From positions 1 through 25,289 of the forward strand of contig JBMOHS010000038.1 in the NCBI GenBank assembly GCA_049317725.1: DNA of 25,289 nt. Reading direction: 5' to 3'. This stretch comes from CAIOZW01 sp049317725 (GTDB taxonomy: Bacteria > Acidobacteriota > Blastocatellia > RBC074). The notes below the pieces were generated by a model, which was not told the DNA's origin, did no database searches, and saw nothing but the letters and a program-made list of their open reading frames with translations. A program made the position numbers and the translations under genes. This document shows, piece after piece, positions 1 to 9,125 of the stretch. Each line of letters opens with the position of its first letter. Positions within the stretch are counted from its first letter, which is position 1.

Positions 1-3000
1 AAGGCGGAGCGGATCAAGCAGATTTACGAATGCGTCATCGAAGAGGACCCGACGAAATGGGACTCTCTCTTGGACACCCTTTGCCAGGGGGAGCCAGAGA
101 TCCGGGAGGAAGTGGCTGAGCTGCTCCAGTTGACTCCGCGGGTCGTCGACTTCATCGAGAAGCCCATCGTCGAGGAGCCATCTCTGCAGACGCTGCTGCA
201 AGAGCCGATTCACCTTGGCCGACGGATTGGGCCCTATGAGTTGGTCGAGCAGGTAGGACGGGGAGGGACCGGCGTCGTCTATCGAGCCCGCCGCGCGGAC
301 ACTGAATACGAGAGCGAAGTGGCGATCAAATTGGTCTGGCCCGGATTCAATCGCGAGGAGGTTTTGCGACGCTTCCGACAAGAGCGTCAGATTCTCGCCA
401 AGCTCCAGCATCCGCACATTGCGCGCCTGCTCGATGGCGGAACGACAGCAGAGGGTTGGCCCTACATTGTCATGGAGTTTGTCGAGGGATCCCCCCTGAC
501 GGTCTGGGCAGAACGGCATCGGTTGTCCCTCGAGCAGAGGATCCGGCTCTTCGTGCAGGTCTGTGACGCAGTCGCCTACGCGCATCGTCAGCAGGTTGTG
601 CATCGGGATTTGAAGCCGGGAAACATCTTTGTGACGGATGGGACAGTTGGGGAGAGGGAAGAGATCCGCCTGCTCGATTTTGGGATCGCCAAGATTCTCG
701 ACTCTTCTGGTCAGATGGAGAATCTCAGCCTGACGCAGACGGGGTTGCAGGCGATGACTCCCGAGTATGCCAGTCCCGAACAGGTGCGGGAGGAGGAGGT
801 GACGGAGTCCTCCGATCTCTACTCCCTGGGAGTCGTCCTCTATGAACTGCTCGCAGGGGTACATCCGCTGCGACTCGGATCGACTCCGCAGACCCTTGCC
901 TCTGTCTTGCGGGCAATTACCGATGAGGACCCACCTCTCCCGAGCCGTGCGACCCGAAGGGATCGGAGCCCATTGCGGGGAGATCTCGACAGCATCATTC
1001 GGCGAGCCATGCGCAAGGATCCGGCCGATCGGTATCGTTCGGTTCTAGACTTGCAGAAGGACCTTCTGCGCTATCTCGATGGCCGTCCAGTGGAGGCGAG
1101 GAGAGGCAACCGGGGGTATCGAGTACGAAAATGGCTGATCCAACACAAGGCGCTGGTGGCGGCAACCGCCGTGACCGGACTGTTGCTCGCGGCCAGCTTG
1201 ACGGGCCTCGGCTGGTGGCGCGGACGCGAGGCACAGAAGCTGGCTCGGCAAGCTTGGCGAGCGGGCTATCCGCAGCGATTGGAGCAGGCCGCCCAGGCGT
1301 TGCGAGAGGGCGATACCGGAATGGCAGACCGTTGGTTGCGGGAAGATCTTTCCAGCTCTGCACGAGGAGAGGTCGATCTGCGGGGATTTGAATGGGGGCT
1401 GCTCTGGCGACGAGTTCACGGAGAGCGGTTGACCTTCGATTTTCCAGGTCGGATTGGCAATCTCACCTTTTCGTCAGGGAAAGGCCTCCTTTCTGCCGTC
1501 AGCTATGATCGGCCCGAAGCGTCGGAAGAGCTCAACCCAGGCAGTTATGGGTGGTTGGCCGTCCGTCTCAATCTGTTGACGGGAAGGGTCGAGCGTCGAC
1601 TGGAGGTCGATCCGGAACACCTGCATACTTGGTTGGGGTGGGTCAAAGTGGACGAGTCGAAGGCACCTTCTCTGCTCGCTGGCGTGACGAACAGGCACGA
1701 GATGAGGCTCTGGGATTTCAATACTGGAAGGCAGGTTCCTGTCCCCCCCCTGGCGACTCGTCGCGGAGCGGCATCTGACGAGAAAGATTCGCTGACCCCC
1801 CTGCTGCTTCCTCAACAACTCGAGGGGGTTCGATCGGGGAGATTCCGGCAGGTGATGGGGGGGGGTGTCTTGGTTGGGCAAGCCGGACCCAGGGGAGAGC
1901 CCGTGTCGGTCTCGCTTTCCAGCAATCTGCAACGGGCGATCAGCAAGGCTGGCCCACAAGAGATCCGGATTTGGGAATGGGAGACGGGGCGCCAGTTGGG
2001 AAGGCTGCCACATCCATCGCAGATCACATTCTACTGCCTGGATCCCAAATCGCGTTGGCTGGTGGTAGGGGGGGCTGGGGGAGAGGTCCTCCTCTGGGAC
2101 ACGAAGACGATGCGGGAGCGTTGGCGACTGCCAGCTCGCGGGAGTCGTGTGATCAGCGGCCTGATCCTGCCTGACCCCGCGCGCCTCGTCCTCGGGCGGG
2201 AAAATGGCCAAATGGAGATCTTCGAGATCCCCTCAGGACGGCTGCTTCGGCAGATCGACGCACACGACGACTGGATCAATACAGTATCGTGGCTCCCGCG
2301 ACGTGGGGTGGTGATTACCGCCAGCCACGACCAGACCCTCCGCATATGGGATGCCCACTCCTTTGCCCTCCGCGGTACGATCCGGGGCTACCAAGGAGAG
2401 ATCTACGCTGCGATCCCTGACCTCGACGAGCAGATTCTGGCGACGATTGGAGGGAGAGAACGTCGAACGCTCAAGGTCTGGAACGTGGAGCAAATGGTCT
2501 TGCCGGATCGGCTGGGAGATGAGTCCACACCAATCTTTGATGTGGCGATCAGCGGAGATCAACGTCGGATTGCGGCAGCGTCGGAAGACGGGAGAATTCG
2601 TCTGTGGGATCTGACTTCCGGGCGTCTCTTGTGGGAGAGGAGACCGGGAACAGGGCGACTCTTGTCTGTCACCTTCTCCCCAAGGGGCGATCAGGTGGCG
2701 GCCTCAGGAGAGGATCGCCAAGTCTATCTGTGGGAAAGCGCCACCGGGACGTTACAAGAGGTTCTCGACGGCCACACCGCACAGATTCACGGGCTCGCCT
2801 TCTCTCGGGATGGGCGCTGGTTGGCCTCGGCCAGCGATGACCGGACGGTTCGGTTGTGGGATCCCCAGAGTGGACAACTCAGGCATCGCCTGACCGGGGC
2901 CGCCCAAGATCTGCATTCCGTCACCTTTCATCCGGATGGGAGGGAACTGGCTGCTGGATCCGCCGATGGCAAGATCTACCTCTGGTCCCTGCCAGATGGG

Positions 3001-3480
3001 ACGGAGCCGCCTTCCCTTCGTCGACAGATTGACGCCCATCGAGGGTGGATCTGGTCTCTCCAGTATGCACGGGATGGACGGTCTCTGCTGAGTGGAAGCG
3101 GCGACTGGACAGCGTCGGTCTGGAATCTGGCATCGGGCGAACGAACGTTACACCTCAAGGGGCACTTTAACGAGGTCTTTGTGGCGAGCTTCTCCCCGGA
3201 TGGAGCGCGTGTCGCGACGGCCAGCAACGACAACACCGTCCGGATCTGGGATGCCCGCTCGGGTCGATCGCTTCTCACCCTGCGTGACCATCGCAATCAA
3301 GTGTGGGGACTCGCCTTCTCCGCGAATGGTGCACTTCTCGCGACGGGGGGTTGGGATGGCCAGATCCTCCTCCATCGTGGTCTGCCAGAAGAGGAGGTGC
3401 GGACAGGATTGGAGCTCAGTTCCAGGCTGCAACGGGCATTGCAGTCCTCCCCTGTGGTCCTGGCTCCCCCCCGTCGTTGA
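1..3480 (+). CDS. Membrane Ser/Thr protein kinase with C-terminal WD40 propellers (5' end cut by window)
   Basis: Hanks-type Ser/Thr kinase fused through one membrane helix to WD40 repeats. The frame is open from base 1, and the codons before the TTG at 70 read as the usual helical N-terminal region of such kinases (KAERIKQIYE then GEPEIREEVAELL), so the true start lies upstream. Counting from the TTG: glycine loop GRGGTG at 63-68, lysine in AIKL near 87, HRDLKPGN at 178-185, DFG at 203-205, then TPEYASPEQ. A TM segment follows near residues 363-383 (VAATAVTGLLLAASLTGLGW). About 12-14 WD40 blades follow (for example MRLWD, IRIWE, VRLWD, VRIWD), enough for two propellers. The expected topology is cytosolic kinase and external propeller sensor (inference). 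Substrate unknown. C8 (1743-1750) and G9 (1857-1865) tracts lie in the first propeller region. Confidence 0.95.
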   Translation, partial: KAERIKQIYECVIEEDPTKWDSLLDTLCQGEPEIREEVAELLQLTPRVVDFIEKPIVEEPSLQTLLQEPIHLGRRIGPYELVEQVGRGGTGVVYRARRADTEYESEVAIKLVWPGFNREEVLRRFRQERQILAKLQHPHIARLLDGGTTAEGWPYIVMEFVEGSPLTVWAERHRLSLEQRIRLFVQVCDAVAYAHRQQVVHRDLKPGNIFVTDGTVGEREEIRLLDFGIAKILDSSGQMENLSLTQTGLQAMTPEYASPEQVREEEVTESSDLYSLGVVLYELLAGVHPLRLGSTPQTLASVLRAITDEDPPLPSRATRRDRSPLRGDLDSIIRRAMRKDPADRYRSVLDLQKDLLRYLDGRPVEARRGNRGYRVRKWLIQHKALVAATAVTGLLLAASLTGLGWWRGREAQKLARQAWRAGYPQRLEQAAQALREGDTGMADRWLREDLSSSARGEVDLRGFEWGLLWRRVHGERLTFDFPGRIGNLTFSSGKGLLSAVSYDRPEASEELNPGSYGWLAVRLNLLTGRVERRLEVDPEHLHTWLGWVKVDESKAPSLLAGVTNRHEMRLWDFNTGRQVPVPPLATRRGAASDEKDSLTPLLLPQQLEGVRSGRFRQVMGGGVLVGQAGPRGEPVSVSLSSNLQRAISKAGPQEIRIWEWETGRQLGRLPHPSQITFYCLDPKSRWLVVGGAGGEVLLWDTKTMRERWRLPARGSRVISGLILPDPARLVLGRENGQMEIFEIPSGRLLRQIDAHDDWINTVSWLPRRGVVITASHDQTLRIWDAHSFALRGTIRGYQGEIYAAIPDLDEQILATIGGRERRTLKVWNVEQMVLPDRLGDESTPIFDVAISGDQRRIAAASEDGRIRLWDLTSGRLLWERRPGTGRLLSVTFSPRGDQVAASGEDRQVYLWESATGTLQEVLDGHTAQIHGLAFSRDGRWLASASDDRTVRLWDPQSGQLRHRLTGAAQDLHSVTFHPDGRELAAGSADGKIYLWSLPDGTEPPSLRRQIDAHRGWIWSLQYARDGRSLLSGSGDWTASVWNLASGERTLHLKGHFNEVFVASFSPDGARVATASNDNTVRIWDARSGRSLLTLRDHRNQVWGLAFSANGALLATGGWDGQILLHRGLPEEEVRTGLELSSRLQRALQSSPVVLAPPRR

Positions 3481-3523
3481 CCGTCTTGGCTGAGCAGGGG
3501 AACTCGATGGCGAGGGAGAGAGA

Positions 3524-3552
3524 TTGACGCCCTCGTGTGTGTTTGCTAGACT
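3524..3552 (+). promoter_or_regulatory. Sigma70-type promoter of the tRNA-Val gene
   Basis: TTGACG (3524-3529), a 17-bp spacer, then TAGACT (3547-3552), preceded by TGC, which gives an extended -10. The expected start is about 20 bp before the mature tRNA. This position and spacing fit a dedicated tRNA promoter. Confidence 0.7.
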
Positions 3553-3577
3553 CCGTCTCGTTGAATCAGGTGGACTG

Positions 3578-3650
<73 letters not shown>

Positions 3651-3714
3651 TCTTCAAATCATCCAGTTTCTGATCTTCTCCCCGAATTTTCGATTCGATG
3701 TAACAGGGTGCGCC

Positions 3715-4980
3715 TCAAGCGGGGGAGCTTCTCCAGCCGCTTTTGGGAGAGCGCATATAACGGAGGATTCCCAGGACGAGGATCGAGCCGACGAGGAGAT
3801 AGACGAGGGAGTTGGCGCTGAGGCAGGCGCTCATGCCATAGCGTTGTGAGGCGGCAGCAATGGCGACCGGGGCCAGCCCCCCACCGAACCAGCCGATCGC
3901 GTTCATCAGTCCCACGGCGGTCGCCCGCCGTTCGGGGCGCACCACGTCGTGGAGGGACGCCCAGATATTGGCGTCATAGAACCCCTTGAAGTAGCCAAAG
4001 CCGATCATCGCCAGCACGAGCACTGGGATCGAAAGCGTCCAGCCGGTGAGGAAGACGAAGGGGACTCCGAGGAGGAGGCCAACTGCCTGGGTCATCATCC
4101 GCCCTCCGCGGTACCGACGCACCAGTCGATCGGCGAGCCATCCGCCGCTCAGAACTCCCAGCACGGAGGCGATCTGCAGGTAGATGGTCGCGCTGACTCC
4201 GGACATCGAGAGGCTCATCCGAAAGGTCTTGAAGAGGTACGAGGGCATCCAGGTCAGAAAGATCATCGCGACAAAGTTGGCCCCGACGAAGACGATCATC
4301 AGGATCCGAACCATCGGCGTTTGGAGGACCGCCAGGATCTCCGCCCAGAGATGGGCACGCTTGAGATCGAGGCTGGCGTGAGTGTTCTCTTCCGCCATCT
4401 CCTCGGAGGCGCCTCGCCGTGGCTCCCGCAACAAGAGCAGCAGAACGATTCCCAGAAGAACCCCCAGCCAGCCGAAGAAGTAGAAGGGCGGCCGCCAGTC
4501 TTGGTAGAGATCTCCCATGATCCCGGCGACGGACCCTCCGGCAATCGTCCCGGCATAGACGCTCGATTGATGGATCGACATCGCGCGTGAGCGCGTCTCC
4601 TTCCCGTGATAGTCGCTGAGGAGGGCCATCGAGGCGGGAAAATAGAAGGCCTCCCCAAAACCCTCCAGGGCGCGGCAGATCACCAAGTGGGTGTAGTTTT
4701 GCGAGAAGGCCGTGGCGACGGTAACGATCGACCAGAAGATCAATCCCCCGAGAATGAGGGTCTTGCGCTTGAACCGATCACCGATGATCCCGGCGAGGGG
4801 GGCACTCGCAGCGTAGACCCACATGAAGGCCGCTCCGACGACGCCCAACTGCACGTCGCTCAGGCCCATCTCCTTCTGCAGCAGCGGAAAGACGGAAAAG
4901 ATGGCCTGCCGGTCCGCATAGTTGAAAAAGCAGACGAACCAGAGCATGGCCACGACCCACCATTTGTAGTTTCGATTCAT
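3715..4980 (-). CDS. MFS transporter (ACS/hexuronate-like, 421 aa)
   Basis: Major facilitator superfamily permease with the normal length and about 12 hydrophobic segments. The N-terminus runs straight into TM1, ending in NYADRQAIFSVFPLL, a pattern common in the anion:cation symporter branch of MFS. The MFS loop 2-3 motif appears as GIIGDRFKRK, and its second-half counterpart as GWLADRLVRR. A TM4-5 segment reads GFGEAFYFPASMALLSDY. Substrates in this branch are organic acids and sugar acids, but the sequence alone does not fix the substrate. The neighbouring CBM9-like gene is transcribed divergently. ATG at 4980 is the natural start; the nearest GGAGG lies about 14 nt upstream, so ribosome binding looks weak. 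The gene faces the tRNA convergently with a 64-nt gap. Confidence 0.9.
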   Translation of the reverse strand: MNRNYKWWVVAMLWFVCFFNYADRQAIFSVFPLLQKEMGLSDVQLGVVGAAFMWVYAASAPLAGIIGDRFKRKTLILGGLIFWSIVTVATAFSQNYTHLVICRALEGFGEAFYFPASMALLSDYHGKETRSRAMSIHQSSVYAGTIAGGSVAGIMGDLYQDWRPPFYFFGWLGVLLGIVLLLLLREPRRGASEEMAEENTHASLDLKRAHLWAEILAVLQTPMVRILMIVFVGANFVAMIFLTWMPSYLFKTFRMSLSMSGVSATIYLQIASVLGVLSGGWLADRLVRRYRGGRMMTQAVGLLLGVPFVFLTGWTLSIPVLVLAMIGFGYFKGFYDANIWASLHDVVRPERRATAVGLMNAIGWFGGGLAPVAIAAASQRYGMSACLSANSLVYLLVGSILVLGILRYMRSPKSGWRSSPA

Positions 4981-5146
4981 TGTCTTATGCTATCCCTCCG
5001 CTGGGAACCTGCCTGGAGTGAGAGGGGACGCCTCCCTCCCGGGAATGACAAACGGGGCACAGTGTAATTCGATCGCGCGGCGAGGGGAAGCCGGTGACGA
5101 GAGAGCCCTGTTTTTTCTCCCCCTGCTTTTTGCGAATGGAGAGGAG

Positions 5147-5779
5147 ATGCACGGAATCGAGATCCACTACCAGCCGGTATTGCCTTGGACGACGAGCTTC
5201 GAGACCGGAGGGTGGGAGGTCGCCCCGGTCGTCTCGCTGGCGACAAATTGGAAGGGGGATCCGGCTCCCCCGGAGCTGGAGACGACAGTACGCCTGCTCT
5301 GGAATGAAGAGTCGCTCTGCCTGGGATTTGAGTGCCGCTACACCGAACTGGATGTCGATGAGCTGCCCGACCCGACGGTTGAGCGCTATGCCCTCTGGGA
5401 TCGAGACGTCTGCGAGGCGTTCATTCGATCTCCTCGCGAGCCGCACGCCCTCCATTATCGGGAGTTTGAAGTTGCCCCAACCGGGCAGTGGTGCGACCTG
5501 ATTGTCGATCGCTCCCGGATGTCGGCCGATTGGGAATGGCGCAGCGGGATGCGGACCCTTGCCAGAATCGATCCTCTCTCCCAGCGCTGGTGGGTTGTCA
5601 TGGCCCTCCCCTTCACCGCTTTCGATGGGGTGCCAGCCCGTGGTGAGGTCTGGCAGGGTAATCTCTTTCGGATCAGCCGCCTGCAGGCGGAGCGTCACTA
5701 TCTCACCTATTCACCAACCCATACCGCAGTCCCCAATTTCCACGTCGCCGAATCCTTTGTCGATCTGCTCTTTTGCTGA
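5147..5779 (+). CDS. CBM9/DOMON-like carbohydrate-binding family protein (210 aa)
   Basis: This resembles the single-domain 'carbohydrate-binding family 9-like' proteins of environmental bacteria. Features are a beta-rich domain with PPELETTVRLLWNEE, LWDRDVCEAFI, the YREFEVAPTGQWCDL segment, and a C-terminal HVAESFVDLLF. The frame is open back to a GTG at 5018, but ATG at 5147 is preferred because GGAG at 5138-5141 sits 5 nt upstream and the extra 43 residues are not family-like. No signal peptide is visible with this start, so the protein looks cytosolic, which is unusual for a glycan binder. The ligand is unknown. It diverges from the MFS gene and converges on the APC permease with a 33-nt gap. 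Confidence 0.75.
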   Translation: MHGIEIHYQPVLPWTTSFETGGWEVAPVVSLATNWKGDPAPPELETTVRLLWNEESLCLGFECRYTELDVDELPDPTVERYALWDRDVCEAFIRSPREPHALHYREFEVAPTGQWCDLIVDRSRMSADWEWRSGMRTLARIDPLSQRWWVVMALPFTAFDGVPARGEVWQGNLFRISRLQAERHYLTYSPTHTAVPNFHVAESFVDLLFC

Positions 5780-5812
5780 GTCACGCTCCACCGGCCAGCC
5801 CGACGCAGCAGG

Positions 5813-7225
5813 TCAAGCCCCCGGAGGAATGGCTTTCACCCGCTGGCGCTCCCAGAAATAGATCGCCAGTCCGCAGAGGAGCATTACCAGAACCGATCCG
5901 ACGATCTTCAGTTCGAAGCCAGCGATGCCAGCCACTACCGGAGGAGGAATGAAACAGGCGAGGATCGCGAAGGTCGTCGCAGTCAACCCGAGGCGGCTAA
6001 GGGCCCAGACCCGCCAACGGAGAGGCCCCTCCCGCTTCAGCAGACGGGTCCAAGCGCCGAAGAGGTAGAGGTAGGTGACCATGACCAGGACGATCGAGCC
6101 ACCCAGCAGGGCGAGATAGGCCTCCTGCAGCGTCGCCCCATAAGTATTGACGAGAATCAGGACCGTCGCGACGACCGCTTGGACCAGCAGCGCGATGTAG
6201 GGTGTACCGAAGCGGGGATGGACCTTGGCAAAGGAAGCCGGTAAGTACCGGTCGATTCCGATGGCGAAGGGGACGCGTGCCGGCGCAGCCAGCCAAGCGG
6301 CTCCGCTCCCTGCCAGGCCAAAAAGTTCCAAGAGGATGATGCCACTTCCCAGCAGTGCGGTCACCGCGATATCTGGATGGTTCAGGACTGAATTGACGGC
6401 AAGTACGTGGCCGTAGATGACATTGGTCTCTTCGAACCCAATCGTCAGGATGGCTCCATAGGTCAGCAGGTAGCAGAGAGCAACCGCCGTTCCGCCGATC
6501 CAGAGAGACCGTGGGATGTCCCGACGCGGGGCATCGGCCTCGTCGCTCATGGCCGCTCCAAGGTCCAGCCCGACCAACGCGTTGAGGGTGAAGGGCCAGA
6601 GGGCAGCTCTCCGCCAGAAGTCCAGCTCGTCATCGGACGGGACGCGAGCCCCACTGAGCCATCCTGCCCCGTCCGTCTCGCCCGCCGTTGCTAATTTCCA
6701 GACGGCCGCGCCCAGGATCGCTGCGGCCATCAAGATCCGACTGATCGCACCGAGGTTCTGCAGCCATTTTCCCTGCTGCAATCCGATCAGATGGAGAGAG
6801 GCTGAGAGCCAGAGAGTCCCGATCGCGATCAGCGCGACCAGCGAAGGTCGTTCCTCCATCCAGCGGCTCCCCTCCCCGCCGAAGAGGGAGATCACCGCGG
6901 CAATTCCCAGAAAGACGCTTGGGACATAGAGAAATGTGTTGACCCAGTAGCACCAGCCACAGAGAAAGCCGTGAAAGTCACCGAACGAGAGGTGGGTCCA
7001 GGCATAGACCCCTCCCTCCCTTGGCACCAATCGGGAGAGGTCGGCAATCGCCGCTGCATAAGGGACCATGAAGGCGACCAGCGCCAACCCCCAGACGAGC
7101 AATCCCAAGCTCCCCAGCGGCATATTCTGCGCCAGTGTGCTGGGGGTGTAGACGGCCACGATGTTCAGAAAGATCAGGTCGGGCAGTCGCAGGGCCCGCT
7201 TCAGCGACGGCGAAGAAGATGCCAT
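5813..7225 (-). CDS. APC-superfamily amino-acid permease (470 aa)
   Basis: Amino acid/polyamine/organocation permease with about 12 TM segments. TM1 begins at LPDLIFLNIVAVYTP. Family-like features are LSRLVPREGGVYAWTHLSFG near the second and third helices and a conserved central region PFTLNALVGLDLGAAMSDE. The frame stays open to a TTG at 7294. ATG at 7225 is preferred because AAAGGA lies 5 nt before it and MASSSPSLKRALRLPDL is a normal permease N-terminus; ATG at 7270 and 7249 are the alternatives. The closest relatives by eye are uncharacterised amino-acid/GABA-type permeases, and substrate cannot be assigned. It is transcribed divergently from the acyl-CoA synthetase block. Confidence 0.9.
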   Translation of the reverse strand: MASSSPSLKRALRLPDLIFLNIVAVYTPSTLAQNMPLGSLGLLVWGLALVAFMVPYAAAIADLSRLVPREGGVYAWTHLSFGDFHGFLCGWCYWVNTFLYVPSVFLGIAAVISLFGGEGSRWMEERPSLVALIAIGTLWLSASLHLIGLQQGKWLQNLGAISRILMAAAILGAAVWKLATAGETDGAGWLSGARVPSDDELDFWRRAALWPFTLNALVGLDLGAAMSDEADAPRRDIPRSLWIGGTAVALCYLLTYGAILTIGFEETNVIYGHVLAVNSVLNHPDIAVTALLGSGIILLELFGLAGSGAAWLAAPARVPFAIGIDRYLPASFAKVHPRFGTPYIALLVQAVVATVLILVNTYGATLQEAYLALLGGSIVLVMVTYLYLFGAWTRLLKREGPLRWRVWALSRLGLTATTFAILACFIPPPVVAGIAGFELKIVGSVLVMLLCGLAIYFWERQRVKAIPPGA

Positions 7226-7311
7226 GGCGTTCCTTTGTGTCAGGGTCATCGATCGAGAAAGCGGAATCATGCAAGCAGCGTCCCCTTTTCGCAAACGAAT
7301 TTCGGGACTGG

Positions 7312-7340
7312 CTGACGGGAAGGGAAGACTGTGCTACTCT
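7312..7340 (+). promoter_or_regulatory. Possible promoter for the acyl-CoA synthetase block
   Basis: CTGACG (7312-7317), a 17-bp spacer, and TACTCT (7335-7340) preceded by TGC (extended -10, as in the tRNA promoter). The match to the hexamers is partial. A 5-bp inverted repeat, GAGTC/GACTC with a 4-bp gap, lies at 7438-7451 just before the start codon. Confidence 0.35.
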
Positions 7341-7466
7341 GCGTTCCACTTCTCGATCGTGTCCTGATGCCCATCTCTGGCGGTCATGGAGAATCTGGGG
7401 AGACGGGCAGGCCAACCGCGTAAGCTTTCGTGTTCCTGAGTCGGGAGACTCCTGGGAGAGCGGACG

Positions 7467-9071
7467 ATGATGGTTCCACTCAATGAATTCGATTTTCTAA
7501 GGCGAGCCCTCGCAGTTTATGGCGAGCAGGAAGCGATCGTTTCCGGCTCTCTTCGGTTGACCTACCGGGAGTTTGGCGACCGTGTCTATCGCTGGGCCCA
7601 CTTGATGCGGTCTCTCGGAGTCGAGCGGGGAGATCGGGTGGCGATCATCTCCCAGAACGATCATCGCTATCTTGATGGCTTCTTTGGCGCTCCGCTGCTT
7701 GGGGCGATCTACATGCCAATCAACTTCCGTCTGATCGCCAGCGATTTTGGCTATATCCTGAACCACGCGGAGGCCAAAGTCGTGCTGATCGAGCAGGCAT
7801 TGATCCCGGTGATCGACTCGATCCGTGCCGAGTTGACCAGTGTCGAGCGTTTCCTGGTCCTCCCCGAGGAGGAGGGCAGTCGGCCCGTACTCTCCGGGTG
7901 GGACGATTACGACCTGGCCCTGGCAGCAGCTTCTGCTGAGGCGATCGAGCCCCCTCCCTTCGACGAGAACGAGGTTGCGACCCTCCTCTACACCTCCGGG
8001 ACGACGGGGCGTCCGAAGGGCGTCATGTCGACCCATCGCAATCTCTATCTCAACGCGCTCAATTCGGTCATCGAGTTTGGCCTGACCCACGACGACGTCT
8101 ACCTCCACACGCTGGCGATGTTCCATTGCAACGGCTGGGGCTTGCCGTATGCCGTGACTGGGGTGGGCGGCCGTCACGTCGTCGTACGGAAGTACGAGCC
8201 CGCCTCTTTCTTCGATTTGGCGACGCGGGAGGGGATGACCTTCGCCTGCATGCCCCCGACCATGCTCAATATGGCGATTCACCATCCCCTCTCTCCAGAG
8301 GATCTGGCCGCCCTTCCCCGACGGGTACGGATCGCGACGGCTGGGTCGGCCCCTCCACGGGCCGTTCTCCAGGCGATGCAGGCACGGTTCGGATGGGATA
8401 TCCTCCAGGTCTATGGCCTGACCGAGACCTCTCCCTTCCTCACCGTCTCCAAGATCAAGCCCCATATGCGCGAGTGGCCGGAGGAGGAGCGGCTCCGCAT
8501 CCAGACCCGTACCGGCTACCCGATGCTCGGAGTGGACCTGCGGGTTGTCGATGCCAATCAACAGCCGGTCCCGGCCGATGGCGTCGCCGTTGGTGAGATC
8601 GTCGCACGCAGCAATGTCGTCATGGCTGGCTATTGGCGCCAGCCGGAGGCGACCGAGGCGGTCATTGTCGATGGGTGGTTCCACACCGGAGATATGGCGA
8701 CGATCGACGCCGAGGGAATGGTCGAAATTGTCGATCGCCAGAAGGACCTGATCATCTCCGGAGGGGAGAATATCTCTTCGATCGAAGTGGAGGGCATGCT
8801 CTACCAGCATCCAGCCGTCCTCGAAGCGGCCTGCATCGCCGTTCCTGACCCGACCTGGGGCGAGACGCCCGCTGCCCTCATCGTTCTCCAGTCGGGGCAG
8901 ACGGCCACGGAAGAGGAGATCATCCAGTTTTGCCGCGAGCGGATGGCCCATTTCAAATGTCCCCGCGTCGTTCGCTTCCTCGATGCGCTTCCACGGACCA
9001 CAACCGGCAAGATCCAGAAGAACCTCCTCCGGGCCCACTTCTGGCAGGGCCACGGGAAACAAGTCAACTAA
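7467..9071 (+). CDS. Fatty-acyl-CoA synthetase / AMP-dependent acid:CoA ligase (534 aa)
   Basis: ANL-superfamily ligase that activates a carboxylic acid to acyl-AMP and then acyl-CoA. The P-loop-like motif YTSGTTGRPKG spans 175-185. MFHCNGWG is typical of medium/long-chain fatty-acid ligases. Further motifs are VYGLTETSP, GWFHTGDMA, DRQKDLIISGGENISS (the hinge region), and the catalytic C-terminal lysine in TTGKIQK at about 515. All key residues are present, so the enzyme should be active. Length is normal. ATG ATG at 7467/7470 follows GGGAG by about 9 nt. Chain length specificity is not readable. The ABC ATPase gene starts 54 nt downstream on the same strand, so co-transcription is likely; a functional link to amino-acid uptake is not obvious. 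Confidence 0.92.
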   Translation: MMVPLNEFDFLRRALAVYGEQEAIVSGSLRLTYREFGDRVYRWAHLMRSLGVERGDRVAIISQNDHRYLDGFFGAPLLGAIYMPINFRLIASDFGYILNHAEAKVVLIEQALIPVIDSIRAELTSVERFLVLPEEEGSRPVLSGWDDYDLALAAASAEAIEPPPFDENEVATLLYTSGTTGRPKGVMSTHRNLYLNALNSVIEFGLTHDDVYLHTLAMFHCNGWGLPYAVTGVGGRHVVVRKYEPASFFDLATREGMTFACMPPTMLNMAIHHPLSPEDLAALPRRVRIATAGSAPPRAVLQAMQARFGWDILQVYGLTETSPFLTVSKIKPHMREWPEEERLRIQTRTGYPMLGVDLRVVDANQQPVPADGVAVGEIVARSNVVMAGYWRQPEATEAVIVDGWFHTGDMATIDAEGMVEIVDRQKDLIISGGENISSIEVEGMLYQHPAVLEAACIAVPDPTWGETPAALIVLQSGQTATEEEIIQFCRERMAHFKCPRVVRFLDALPRTTTGKIQKNLLRAHFWQGHGKQVN

Positions 9072-9125
9072 CCTGCGGAGCCAGGCCGGCTCCAGCACAA
9101 ACCTCTCGGAGGTGCGAAGCACGAA

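Noticed and set aside
1474..2211. 245-codon minus-strand frame within the kinase gene
   Set aside because: Antisense shadow of the WD40 region with no domain or ribosome site.
3683..3697. CGAAT-TTTCG-ATTCG hairpin between tRNA-Val and the MFS gene as a terminator
   Set aside because: Only a 5-bp, AT-rich stem with no T-run; too weak to call.
4985..5698. 237-codon minus-strand frame over the CBM9-like gene
   Set aside because: The plus-strand protein has a family match and a good ribosome site; the minus product has no recognisable feature.
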